From: Karalla daura
Lineage: Eukaryota > Chordata > Actinopteri > Chaetodontiformes > Leiognathidae
Length of the DNA stretch: 64,000 nucleotides
NCBI GenBank assembly: GCA_029224185.1
Contig: CM055193.1
Coordinates: 16,331,169-16,395,168 of the forward strand
Reading direction: 5' to 3'
Below the pieces are notes generated by a model. The model was not told the origin of the DNA, did no database searches, and worked only from the letters and a program-made list of their open reading frames with translations. The position numbers and the translations under genes are program-made. Position 1 is the stretch's first letter; each line of letters begins with the position of its first letter. Shown piece after piece: positions 12,214 to 23,700 of this stretch.

Positions 12214-15200
12214 GTGAGACCACACACACACACACACACATACACACACATCACCACAATGCAACTGTACAGTTTATGGAAATCAATGCAAATTATCATT
12301 CAGGCCCAACTAACAGCTTACGACCTCATATTTTGCACACTCGTCCTTAGGCTATCTTGGTTTGCAGAAATCCATGATCAATAAGAAGATTGACACCCCT
12401 CGTGTCAGACACATGACTGTGGTGACGTAGCGTAACATAAAGACACCCTGCTCATGCAGTGACACATCAGGAACCTGCTGTGAAAAGCCATTTTGTTGCA
12501 TTTTCACTGCAGTTTACTTGCAGAATAAACAAATGAGATATAATGTGGTAATGGAAGATGTAAAAGCTGCAGTTAAGCACAAACTGAGCCACTTGGTAAT
12601 GCAGGAGAAAGTCATTTCTTTTCCTGACCTTGACTGAAACAACTTGAGAATAGAAATATTATGTGTATTATTTTATGTCTTACAGTGAGAAGTGGGTAAA
12701 GCAACTCCTTCTGTCATGATAAGACCGACACAGGCGGACGACCTCGGACTTAACGACACGTCTGTGTTTGTGTGCGCTTAGTCCCCCCAGTACAGTTCAG
12801 GTGGCAGCTACGACAGCGTGAAGATGGACCTGAGCGCGGAGGACCTCACCATGGGTCGCCATGGCAGCCAGGTTGCCCCCGACGATGATGACGACGACCA
12901 CGACGACCACGACGACAATGACAAGATCAACGACACGGAGGGAGTGGATCCCGAGAGACTAAAGGCCTTCAACGTGAGTCGGAGACGGGGTCAGCGCTGT
13001 CTCGCGCCGCGCCTCCACCGGGATCAATAAGCCGTCCCCTCGCCTTCACAAAGGAGAGACGCTGGAGAGGCGACGCGCTGATCCACCTTTAAAACCTGTC
13101 AGCGTCATCGATCACGCTCCCATGTGACGGCAAAGGCTCTCTAAATGCACAGAATTGATTTGCCAAGGGCCGGGGGTTTACTGCACTCAGAAGCTTGTTG
13201 TTTTGGTTTTTCAGCGACAAATAGCATACACACAAAATTTGCAAACATGCAGAAATTTGAAGATTTCACAGCTTGTGTCAGTGTTTCTTAGGAGGTTAAA
13301 ATCAAGGTTCATAGTATACAGGACAGATGCTAAACTCCGAGTTACTTACTCTGAGTTACCCTGGCCAAAATAACCCCAAAATGAATTAATATACAGACAC
13401 GTGATTCACACAAAGCTCCACTTCACCCATCCAAGCCTTTTTCTCTGACAGCTGTATTTCTCTCCCTGCAGATGTTTGTGCGTCTGTTTGTGGATGAGAA
13501 TCTGGATCGCATGGTTCCCATCTCCAAACAGCCCAAGGAGAAGATCCAGGCCATCATCGAGTCCTGCAGCAGACAGTTCCCAGAGTTCCAGGAACGCGCC
13601 CGGAAGCGCATCCGCACCTACCTCAAATCCTGCCGACGTATGAAGAAGAACGGCATGGAGGTGCAGTGCTCGTCACAACCAACAACTGTTTCCATTTGCA
13701 GTTGTTATCATCACTGACATTAATATAGCAGCAGATGCAGGATGACTTCACACTGGTCCTCCCCTTTCAGTGCAACAGTCCAAATCCTGTTCATTAAGAA
13801 TCATTTACATCAAAGGGATGATGAAAGCCAGTTTTCATGGAAACAAAGTGATCAATCAGGCTAAGATGCATCCTTGGTGACAAAAGACGATTTCTTCATT
13901 TGGTACATTTTGAGTACACCATGGCTGCCTTATGCACATCCCTTTCTACTACCCTCAGAGAAGTGTGTGTGTGTGTGTGTGTGTGTGTGCAGAGGGTTTA
14001 ATCCTTCCACAGTGCAGAGAATAGTGAGAGGTACTCCTTTTGCTGCAGTGAATACAGTTGAAGCAGTCGCAGTGGAAGGCTCCCCACAGCTTCATGGTGA
14101 AGCATCATTCAAGGACGTCTGAGCATGTACCATTTGTTCCTCGTATAGTAAAGTTATAGTAATATAAAAACAAAAGGAACATTGCACTCCAACCGAGTTT
14201 TTTTTGTGCACGTATTTCTATGTTTCTGTAGTGATTTGCGATCCTGCCTTTATGCCCATTTTGTACGTGATGATGCAGCTGGCAGAAATGGTCTAAAGCA
14301 GCGTGGTAGGAGTGTGACGGGCCTGGTGACACAGAGTATACGCCTGCTCTCACAGGGCTTTTAGGCTGACGGGCACGTTAGTCCCCTTTCTCGCTGCAGA
14401 CATTTTATCCGTGACATCAGCTGTGTCACACTCTTCTAAATTGTCATCTGGAAAACGGTCTTCTAAGAAATGTGCCTCCAAAGTAAGAGGGCTGGTGAAA
14501 AACAATTCAATTCTCAATTTATTTTTTTTTACATGTAAAGTGAAAGCTGACGATCCCTTCCTCTCATTCTCAGCTTTTCTGTAGAGTTTAGAAACTGTAA
14601 AAGTGGCTATTTGACCCAGGGAGTGTGTTTGATTAGCAACGTGCTCAGGGCCAATAATTCCCATAATGCTCTGCTGGCCTTGCTTCTCCTGTCATTGACT
14701 TAACTCCTGTGGGAACCAGAAGGCTAGAAGACATCTTCTCTTCTTTCCTAATGCACAGAGAGTACACTGTCTTTGTATGTACTCAGGGTTCAGCCAGCAC
14801 ACATGCTTAATCCAGTCAAATGTTCCTCATCGTTGTTTCAGCAGCGGTTGTGTGTTGTATCGGACAAAGAGGCAAAACTTTCAACAAATAATACATAAAT
14901 GTCATTCTTTTACCTCTTTCAACTCTTTTGTATTAGCTGCTTTTTGCGTTTTTCTCCATTATGCTAATATTCTTTTGGTACAAAAACATAGATTCTCGTG
15001 GCTGTCTGTCACATTATATTGACACTCACAGTTAGAACTTCCAAAGATTAATTTCTTATTCTAAAAGTGGTGTGCTCTGCAGTTCACCAGCTGATTGTCC
15101 AAAAAGCATCACCACAATATGATGCTTTTACGCATTCATAACCTATTTGTCCTGCTCTGAGTGTTGGACTCTTGTCAAACGAGCGAGTGAATGGGCTGCG

Positions 15201-18200
15201 ACTGCAGCGTGAGTGAAAAGCGAGAAATAATTGTCTCGTGTGAAAAGGTGAAAAGGTGAGAGAAATGAGCCCCGTGAATGTGTTGTAACTATAGAAACAA
15301 CACGCTCTCGTGAAGTTTATTTCTGTTTACTGTTTACAGATGCCTCAGTGCAGCACGTTTTAATATAAGACCTTACACAGACCGCTCTGCAGAGTTCCTT
15401 CACGTGCTTCCCTGCAACAGGGCAGACTCCTTTTAGACTGGATCTCCACAGGAGAATTAATAACGTTGCAGCTCTTAAAAAAATGTGAAACGCTGAAGCT
15501 CAAACTGTTAAAATGTTTCGCACCTCATAAAACGACACGAGCACCAACCAGCAGGGTGTGTGCCATGACACAGATAATTAATATACTATAATATTCAGTT
15601 GTAATTAAAAAAGTAATAATGGGAGGCTCCAGCTGAGACCCTCATGCTGGCAGCACAGTTGAATTTGCTCAGCTGGGTGGTGCATGTTCCTCACTGGCAT
15701 ATCTTAAACAGTAATATAAACACTGCATGTTGACAATACTTTGTTGGGTTAGGGTTTTTTTTTTCCCCCTCCCACAGTTTTTGATGATTCTCACAAGAGG
15801 TGTAGGAGCACAATAGGAACATGTGTAGCAGTCACGGCACAGAACAAGATGCTGCTCCTGTGATTGTTAGATGAGCCTGTCATTGAAATGTCTCTGCTGC
15901 CCCCCAGTGATGAAACATGGTGCAGCACCGGGAGTCCATACACACGTGCAGTCCAGTTGTTTTGACAGCGTAGAGTGTTTTCTGTTTCACTTTACATTCA
16001 TCTGTCAGCATCATATCATGTCATGTCCGCAACATATTAGATGTCAGGGCTCATTGTAATGGTGACAAGATGAGATTAGACAAGAGATGATTAACCTTTA
16101 TTTATGTGGCCGCTTTCATAAAAGAAACGCAGCTCATCAAAGAAATCACAGCAACAACTGCTTCCTCTAAAAAATACAGGATAAACATAATAATGGGAAT
16201 TAACCTTTTCCTGATTCTAAAATGTAAATTGTAAAGATGTCCTTTTGACATTCGTTAGCAGGAAGTGTAGAGACCTGACAGCTGAGAATGTGTGTGTGAC
16301 TTGACAACGATTCCTGTCTCACTTGAAATGGCCTGTCTGATCTCACCTGATATGTTTTTGCTTTTTATTTTGCCTGCTAATTTCTGGATGGCTGTGTTCT
16401 GTGCAGACCCGTCCAACTCCACCTCACCTCACCTCAGCCATGGCCGAGAACATCCTGGCAGCCGCCTGTGAGAGCGAATCACGCAACGCCGCAAAGAGGA
16501 TGCGCCTGGAAGCCTACCACGTGAGTCAGGTGTCATTTACTGTGTTTGTAGTGAAGCTGAGTCGACCATTAGTGGAGACAAAGAGCCACAGTGTGTTTTC
16601 TGGAAATCCCTAAAGACCCAAGCGAAACAGGCTGACAGCAAAGTGCATGCCACACTCCACAAAGCAAAACGAAACATGACAGTGAAACATCTGTGAGAAT
16701 CCAAAATACAACACGGGAGAAATACTAGAACTACATTAACAACACACAAACAAGTGAAGAGGAGAGACAGAAAGAGCATTTAATTAGTGGAACTAAAAGC
16801 CAAATCCAGCGATGCAGTGACCATTAATAATTTGAAGGTCAGTTTGTGACTCCTGCTGCACTGTGGCACATATTAGAGCAACTGCTTGTTAAATACTGGT
16901 GTCCACAAACATCCTATACTTGCAGACCCCAAAACAAAACTCTGACTGAGGGAGACACATCTCTAAAACTATACTGAATGCAAATGTCATAAAATGGCGC
17001 AAAGTTAATGAAAAGTGTTGAGCATAAACCTCATTCCTATATAAAGTTGTAAAGCCTTTTCTTCCTCCGAATGTTTTTATTTCATGCGATATATGAGTGC
17101 AGTCCTGGCTCCTTGACACCAGTTCTTTAAACCCGCTCCCTGTTGGATCCCTCAGGATGAGCAGATCTGCCTGGACAAGCCGTCCAGCGGCGGCGGAGGT
17201 CTGAGGGACGCCGCGTCCCTCGCCCACCCCGCCTTCACTCTGGCCGCGTCAGCCTTCTCCTCCCAGGACACCCAGCTCTACATCAACGGAGCCGGACTCA
17301 GCTACGGTTACCGTGGATACCCGGGCCTGGGTGCTGCCATGCAACACCCCGTTTCCCTGACGACCAGCGCTGCTGCACAGAGCAACGGTGAGTACGGGCG
17401 AGGAGGAGACGGGGTGATGCTGTGTTCGAAGGGGCATAGGGGAGAGATGGAAAATACAAAATAATGAGACGGAAGAGGGGGGGGGCTGAACGTGGTGGAG
17501 GGAAGCAGGGAAGAGATGGAGAGGGAGGGAAAGACTTGATGAAAAAAGAAATGGGCAATTTGGGGATGAATGAGGAGGAGATGGAGGAGCAGCAGAAGAA
17601 AAGAGAGCAGCGAGGAAGCAGATGGGAGGCTGAGGATGGAGCCGCAGATTCAGAGTCATTTGCTGAAATCCTGCAGGCCATCTCAGTCGGCCGCTGTTAC
17701 AGCGTGTAACTGTTGCAGGACAAAGACAGCGTCCTGATAACAAGCTGCTGCTGCTGCGCCGCAAAAACCACCCTCCGTGCTTAGCAGCCTGATGGCAGCT
17801 CTGATTATTCAGCACAGATCCACAGATTAAAGCCAAATATCCTGCTAAACAATCGAGGTCAGATCTGCGGTGTCAGTACAGTTGACGCGTCTCGTGAAAG
17901 TAGCCGGTGTTCTGGTCTTCTAGTTCTGGTCTCAGTTTGCAGAGTAACACAACACCAGGCTTCTCAGCAGTTTCACTGTCCCAGCTCTCACCTCTGAACA
18001 CACCCAGTATCGCTGCTGGACCAGACCAAACCTGTGCCAACAACAAGATTATCCTAATGTCTGAGGACATGCACCGACCTAAAGCCTCCATCTGTATCGT
18101 AACCAGTGCTGGAGACTAACAGAAGACATGTGATGGAGTTATATACCTAGAATACAAGATATAAGTAACCCTTTTCCAATATGTGTGCAATTACAGATGA

Positions 18201-18982
18201 TGATCAGTTGCATTATTGATATTAACAGATTACATGAAGGGACTTATCTGTTTACTAACTCTTCACAACATGACAACTCTAGTTTACAGTAAAAGTTTAT
18301 TGTTATATGTGACTTGCATTGAGAAATTAAGAGTGCATTGCAAATGACAGTTAAGGGTGTGTATCTTTGTAATCTTAAGCACAATAGTAACCCTCCCAAC
18401 ATTCATCATGACCATACCCAGTCCAAGTTGACAAATCAAACCTCTTCAGTGTTTTCTCACTCAGTGAGTTTTGTGCTCTAAAACCTGTGTGTCCTGCACA
18501 ACCTGCTGAAGATGAAGCTCATATGTTCCATAGCTCATTAAAGTAATGCACAGGAAAGTTTAATGGCAAGAAGACATTAGTGTGCAAGTGTGCATCAGGA
18601 TGTATTTCATAATGATGTTGTGATGCCCTCTCCTTCACTCTTTCCCTTTCTCCTCTCTTCCTCCCACTCCTTTCATCACTCTCCACTTTGTGCCGCCATC
18701 ATTGTCCTCACGCTCCTTCCCTTCTCCTCCCCTCCATCTTCAGGGCCCACAGACCTCAGCATGAAGTCCCTGTCCTCCAACATCGGCAACTCCTCTGCCC
18801 CCACCAACAACAGCCTGGGTGGGCGGGGCAGCGGGGGCGCGGGAGGGGGCGGGGCCTCCACCCAGCTCAGCCAACCAGAGATCACGGCCGTGCGTCAGCT
18901 GATCGCCGGCTACCGGGAGTCGGCCGCCTTCCTGCTCCGCTCCGCAGATGAGCTGGAGAACCTCATCCTGCAGCAGAACTGA
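11738..18982 (+). CDS. nol4l: Nucleolar protein 4-like, C-terminal 479 residues (six exons)
   Basis: Join 11738..12213, 12782..12973, 13472..13660, 16407..16520, 17156..17387, 18744..18982; every junction is GT-AG and the frame closes at TGA 18980-18982. NOL4 and NOL4L are vertebrate nuclear/nucleolar proteins of poorly known function. What identifies it: the family block MFVRLFVDENLDRMVPISKQ in exon 13472, RPTPPHLTSAMAENILAAAC in exon 16407, a PTDLSMK motif, and the C-terminal block GYRESAAFLLRSADELENLI followed by LQQN. An acidic Asp/His run (DDDDDDHDDHDD) precedes the core domain, and a Ser-rich segment (DSSSESGSGNG) opens the visible part. The 5' end lies outside the recognised exons. NOL4L is preferred over NOL4 because it sits beside srms and ptk6, whose human orthologues share chromosome 20 with NOL4L; sequence alone leaves NOL4 possible. 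An odd His-Thr repeat occurs in the first visible exon. Confidence 0.88.
12782..12973 (+). CDS. nol4l: nol4l coding exon b (acidic run)
   Basis: The acceptor is GCGCTTAG ending at 12781 and the donor is AAC|GTGAGT at 12974; both ends are phase 0. It encodes YSSGGSYDSVKMDLS and the acidic run DDDDDDHDDHDDND, and ends in DPERLKAFN, which joins MFVRLFVD as in NOL4 proteins. Confidence 0.9.
13472..13660 (+). CDS. nol4l: nol4l coding exon c (conserved NOL4 core)
   Basis: The acceptor is CCCTGCAG ending at 13471; the donor is ATGGAG|GTGCAG at 13661, a weaker donor than the others. It is phase 0 at both ends and has 63 codons. This is the most conserved block of the family (MFVRLFVDENLDRMV, then RKRIRTYLKSCRRMKKNG) and is rich in basic residues toward its end. 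Confidence 0.93.
16407..16520 (+). CDS. nol4l: nol4l coding exon d
   Basis: The acceptor is TCTGTGCAG ending at 16406 and the donor is CAC|GTGAGT at 16521; phase 0 at both ends, 38 codons. It encodes TRPTPPHLTSAMAEN, then ACESESRNAAKRMRLEAYH, a family-typical segment. Confidence 0.92.
17156..17387 (+). CDS. nol4l: nol4l coding exon e
   Basis: The acceptor is TCCCTCAG ending at 17155 and the donor is AACG|GTGAGT at 17388; it enters in phase 0 and leaves in phase 1. It encodes DEQICLDKP, a Gly-rich spacer, QLYINGAGLSYGYRGYPGLG and MQHPVSLTTS. The Tyr/Gly-rich motif matches the equivalent segment of NOL4 proteins. Confidence 0.9.
18744..18982 (+). CDS. nol4l: nol4l last coding exon (conserved C terminus)
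   Basis: The acceptor CATCTTCAG ends at 18743. The split Gly codon completes into PTDLSMK. A Gly-rich low-complexity spacer follows (GGRGSGGAGGGGAS), then the conserved helix-forming tail TQLSQPEITAVRQLIAGYRE continuing to ENLILQQN. Stop TGA is at 18980-18982. Confidence 0.94.
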
Positions 18983-20021
18983 TTTGGGGAAGAAATTTGG
19001 GAAAACACACACACACACACACACACATAACACATACCCACACACACACTTCTCATTGTTTCGTGTCCATCTGCGCTCCCCTGTCACTCCCGAACACCAG
19101 ACCTCCTCTTGTTTTCGCTCTGCCCTCCTTCAATCATGGAGTTCCTTGGTTTCTCCTCGTCTGCCTTTTCTCCGGGATCTGTGGCCACCGAGACAAGAAG
19201 AGGTGGACCGGTCCCAGCCCTCCATCCCCAGAACAACCCAGAGCAGCGAGTCTAGCCGAGGAGCGGAGGAAGAAGAGGGAGCAGAGCATTTGGACTCTGG
19301 AGGAGTCTCTTCCTCACAATCAGCACCGCACTCTGAGCCAAGGAGTGCGGAGGAGAGGAGGGGGGAAGGAGGAGGAGATGAAGAGAAAAGAGGACTACGA
19401 GGTTGCTCATCTGCTGCTGTGCTTTCAGACTGAACAGTGACTTCTTGGCGATGGAAAAGTGAAGATTTGAGCTCTGACGTGGGGAGCTTTGACTGGCTGC
19501 AGCCAATGCCATGTCATGACCAGAACAAGATGATAGATAAAAAATAATGATTCCCTGATTTAGTTCTACTGAAGATGTTTGATTTGACTGAAGACTGACT
19601 TATTTTTGTTTTGTTGTTTTGTTTGTTTTTTTTGTGGGGAGTCCTGTGAGCATTTCTTTGTTTTTACGTGTTTCCCAAGTGACTGAAGGAAAGAAAAGCG
19701 GTTTGACTTATCCTAAAAGATAGCACTAAATAGGGAAAAGACTGCGTCCTGAGGGGCTGACGGATCCAAACTGGAAAAGAAAAAAAAAACGGAGAAGAGA
19801 AAGTTTTTTTTTTGTGCTCGCTTGTATATAAGCTCTCTGTGTCCTATAGCACTTTCCCCTCACCTGAGACCTCACCCTGCAGCCCCTCCCCCATCCTCCT
19901 CACCCCTCTTACCCAGGGAGCAACTTGCTACTTATGCATCCAAGACGCCATGTTGACCACCAGGAAATACCTCAGACCAGACCTGCCAATTCTGCTCTCA
20001 GTTACACACACGCACACACAC

Positions 20022-20057
<36 letters not shown>

Positions 20058-20761
20058 AGTGAATGGTAACATTCCCACCAGAAGCCAGTTTACTTCTACT
20101 TTACCACCTGATGTCTTCAAGGTTTATCTTATTATTACTTTTGTTTTTTATTTTCAGGGAGTGGGGGGTGTCAAACGATATTGCGCAAAAGACCTGTAAT
20201 GTTGAAACAATGAAGCATTTCAAGAACTGATGTTGTAAACTTTTCAAACACTGAAATCTTTGAACTTTTCTTTCGTCTGTGCGGGGTCATCGGTGTGCTG
20301 CTGTAAATATAATCAGTTCATCTTGAAAACTTGAGAAGAATCAGAGATGGGAGGTGACAGGAGGGTGTTTCTGTGGGAGGTGGCTTTCTCCTTAAAGGGA
20401 AGGGAGGGTGTGTGTGTGTGTGTGTGTGTCTCATTGTGTGTGTGTTTGTGTGTGTGTGTGTGGGTGGGAAAGGGGGTTAAATGTTAATTAATGATTTACC
20501 TCCTGCTTCTACTTTTTACAAATGTAGATGTAACACCAACGAAACCTCAGCATCATTCGTAACAGCCCTCCCTCCTGCTCTCCTACTCCTTCTTGTTCTT
20601 CTCTCCACTGGACCTACTCTTCACCTCTTCTTTGTGGACCTAAACATCTTCCTCTTCCTCCTCTCCCTCCCCCCCGGGTCCAGATTTCAGAGGAAGAGGA
20701 AGACCGCTCTGTCTTATTGTGTTTGTCCGTTAAATTCTGAGATGGCCATTACTATTGTTAT

Positions 20762-20794
<33 letters not shown>

Positions 20795-23700
20795 GATTAT
20801 AATGATGAACTTTCATGTTGCTGCTGCTATATGGAAACCGGACCTTCTGCCATAGACCTGAAACCTCAACAAAGCCGGGCATCAGCTCGCCGCAGTGCCC
20901 CGTGGAAACCCGACCGATCGACCAACCTCCTGCAAAGCTTGACCGCAGCCGGAACGCAAACGCCGCAGAAAAACGCTCAGAGACTCTCAGGAGAACACGG
21001 CGAAACCCGTCCCATCCGCCCCCCAACGTCTCCTCGCCCTCCTCTCGGCTGGTTGGTTCCTTCGCTCGCTTGCTTCTTAGGACTTGAGTACGTCGTGCTT
21101 TGTGACTTTCTAACTGTGAATTCTTTTTATTTTCACCCTCCGGAGTGTGACAGGGAGCGATGAATCAGTGCGTCAGGCCGACAACTTCACCACTGTCCAG
21201 TGTAGAGTGCCGAAGAATAGGATCTGTTTTGGCTCATTTGTTGAAGAGGGGGGGAAAAAAGGACACGTCTATAAATTACTGTGACAAGATTGAGAGGAAG
21301 ATAGTTTTTGTTTCTTGCCCAGCAAGTAAAAAACAGATCTACTGAGTACAAAGAGATTTGTTGCCGTCTTGCGGAGAGCTAAAAATTGTTGCCACCTCGT
21401 GTATATGCGTACTTTAAATTAGAAACTGGGACACAGCCAATCTTCCTCTACCCACAATTAAAATGATCTGGCTTCATCAGAGACTCTCCCGGAGACCAAA
21501 TAACCAGGCGGCCTGAAGTTTTTACCTTCAGCTTTACGTCGAGCATCCGGACACGAGAGTCAGGTTGTCACACTCTTGCTTTGAGACACGGACAAGGATC
21601 GACTGGTTGGAAGCTGTTAATCGGAGGAGTTAGTTCGAGATGTGAAATGCAAAAGGCCACATTGTGTCCTGCCGAGGTAATGCTGTGTGCACTGTGCTTC
21701 TACTGTACTTCCTGGTCAGTGGGATCAGTGGGACTGTCCGACACCGTGATCTGCTCCCTTTTTGCACACTGAGCGACAGTAATCTGTGATTTGATTGAAG
21801 GGGGGGGGGGGGCTCTTTCTCTCTCTGTGTGTTTGCATGTTCCCCTGGAAGGAGCCTTGCCCAGCTTGCACTGCTGAGGTTAGATGAGAACGGAGAAAGT
21901 TTTTTTTTCCTCTCCTTTGTAGTTTTTTTTTTGTTTTTCTTTTTTTTGCAATGCAGTTGATAATCACAGCATCTGCTGGTCCGTGGACGGTGTGTGTCGG
22001 CTGCGGGGCTGAACACAGAGCTGCAGAGCAGAGGAGCACAGGACAGGCACTCACTGAGCAACACCCTCCACCCAAACCTCAACGCCGCGCGCAGTGTCAG
22101 AGCCGCCGCGGACGCAGAGTCGAAATTAGCTTGAAATGTTGAAAATGTTTAAAATCGTTTCATGTGTGGCGGATTAGATGTAGATTTGTAAAAGTCGTTT
22201 TCTTTGTCTCAAGACGTGAAGCTCTGTTTGAAGTGTACTGTTCGCTGAATGACACGAGAGAAATATGCAAAAAAAAAAAGACCCAATGAGAAGAGAGGGA
22301 GCGGAGGACAATGTCATGCGAGTCATGTTGGGGGGCAACCTTGGTGTGTGTGGTCTTCACCGCAGATTTCCCTGAAAGTGAAGCTTTTTTTTGTTTTACA
22401 GAGGAAAATCTCACCTAGATCTCTGAGACTCACTGAGGTACAATCAATTTCTCCTCAAATATCACCCTGACCTTTGTGTCCGCACTGAGACCGTTCAGCG
22501 CAGTGAACCCCGACATGAGACGTCACGTCCTCCCATCAGATCCTCGCCGTGCTCCACACTCTGCTGACGGTTTGGTTCAGCCTGGTTTTCAGTGTCGGGG
22601 AGCTCGAAGGCTCCACACGTGCTCTTATCCGCTTTATTTAAAGACGTTGCTCTACTTTTCCTGTCCTCACCACCAGACGTTTTCATCCGGCTTCGTTGCT
22701 TGTTTCCATTTTTAAGGTGGAGGCTCCTGCTGAACGAAAAGATTTGGGATTTCACAGTGAAAAAAAAATTGTCGTTAAAATTAATTGTTGTGTTGGAGCC
22801 TGTATGAGCAGATGTTTTAAAATCCAAACCGATGGATCCAGTCCGAGCTAAGCAGATTGTTTATTTCATAGGGAAACCCTGTTAAATTTGAGTCTGAAAT
22901 GTTTAAAGAACAGATGGAAGCCAATCAGATGAACAGCCATTAGTTCCCACGTGAGTTTAAACTGAAGGTGAATCACTTGTACCTGAAAAACGGCATCAAC
23001 TCTTCAATGAAAGAAAGGAACAGCACCACAGTCGAGTTGATTTCAATGCAACAGCAACATTTATCGGTCTCTGTTGGAGTCAGTATCTGTGGACTCCTAA
23101 ACTTCAGCTCGGAGCCTAAAACAACTGTGAAAGCTGCTCTCAGGAGGCATTATCACTGCACATAAGTCATTCTAAAGCAGTTCAAGATGCCATCTAGACA
23201 GTGAAGGGACTCCTCCTGCAGTTCACCCCACTCCTCCTCCCTTCTCTTCCTCTCCCTCTTCCTCCTCCTCTGATTCCCGATACCATCGACTAGAAACTCC
23301 CTGCGACAAACGTCGTCAGGGTTTTGTTTTTCTAACACATCAGCACCACTGAAGATCCACTGAGATCGTCCCAGAAGGACAGAAGGAAACAAAGTGCCCG
23401 AGATCAAATCTCAGTCGGGCGGCGGCCGAGGCTGCGTGGCCGACTGTAGATGTTTGAAGAGATAATCAAGTTTTCTGCCAGAGTCTATGCCTGGCGTCTT
23501 TCTCTCTCTGGGACTTTCTCCTTGGTTCTTCCAGTGTCTCCTTCAGCCTCAGAGAAGAAGTTTTTAACAGGACACTTCGGGCATGTTTTTGGGCCCAGGT
23601 CGGTTTACTTCAAAGCTGCAGACCAGAAGGAAGAAAAAGAAAAAAACAAAAACACCAAGAGCTGTATAAAAGGAAAAAAAAAAGCAAATGACAATCTGTA

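Larger units (their letters stand above)
12214..18743 (+). other. nol4l introns between visible exons
   Basis: The five introns are 12214-12781, 12974-13471, 13661-16406, 16521-17155 and 17388-18743. The 2.7-kb intron holds a short TG tract (about 13966-13990) and otherwise mostly unique AT-rich DNA. The 17388-18743 intron starts with a purine-rich stretch (about 17400-17640). No further exon or RNA gene was recognised in them. Confidence 0.7.

Noticed and set aside
11679..12264. Minus-strand open frames of 160 and 173 codons
   Set aside because: They are antisense to the GC-rich nol4l exon, which has good splice sites and family motifs; the antisense frames are composition shadows.
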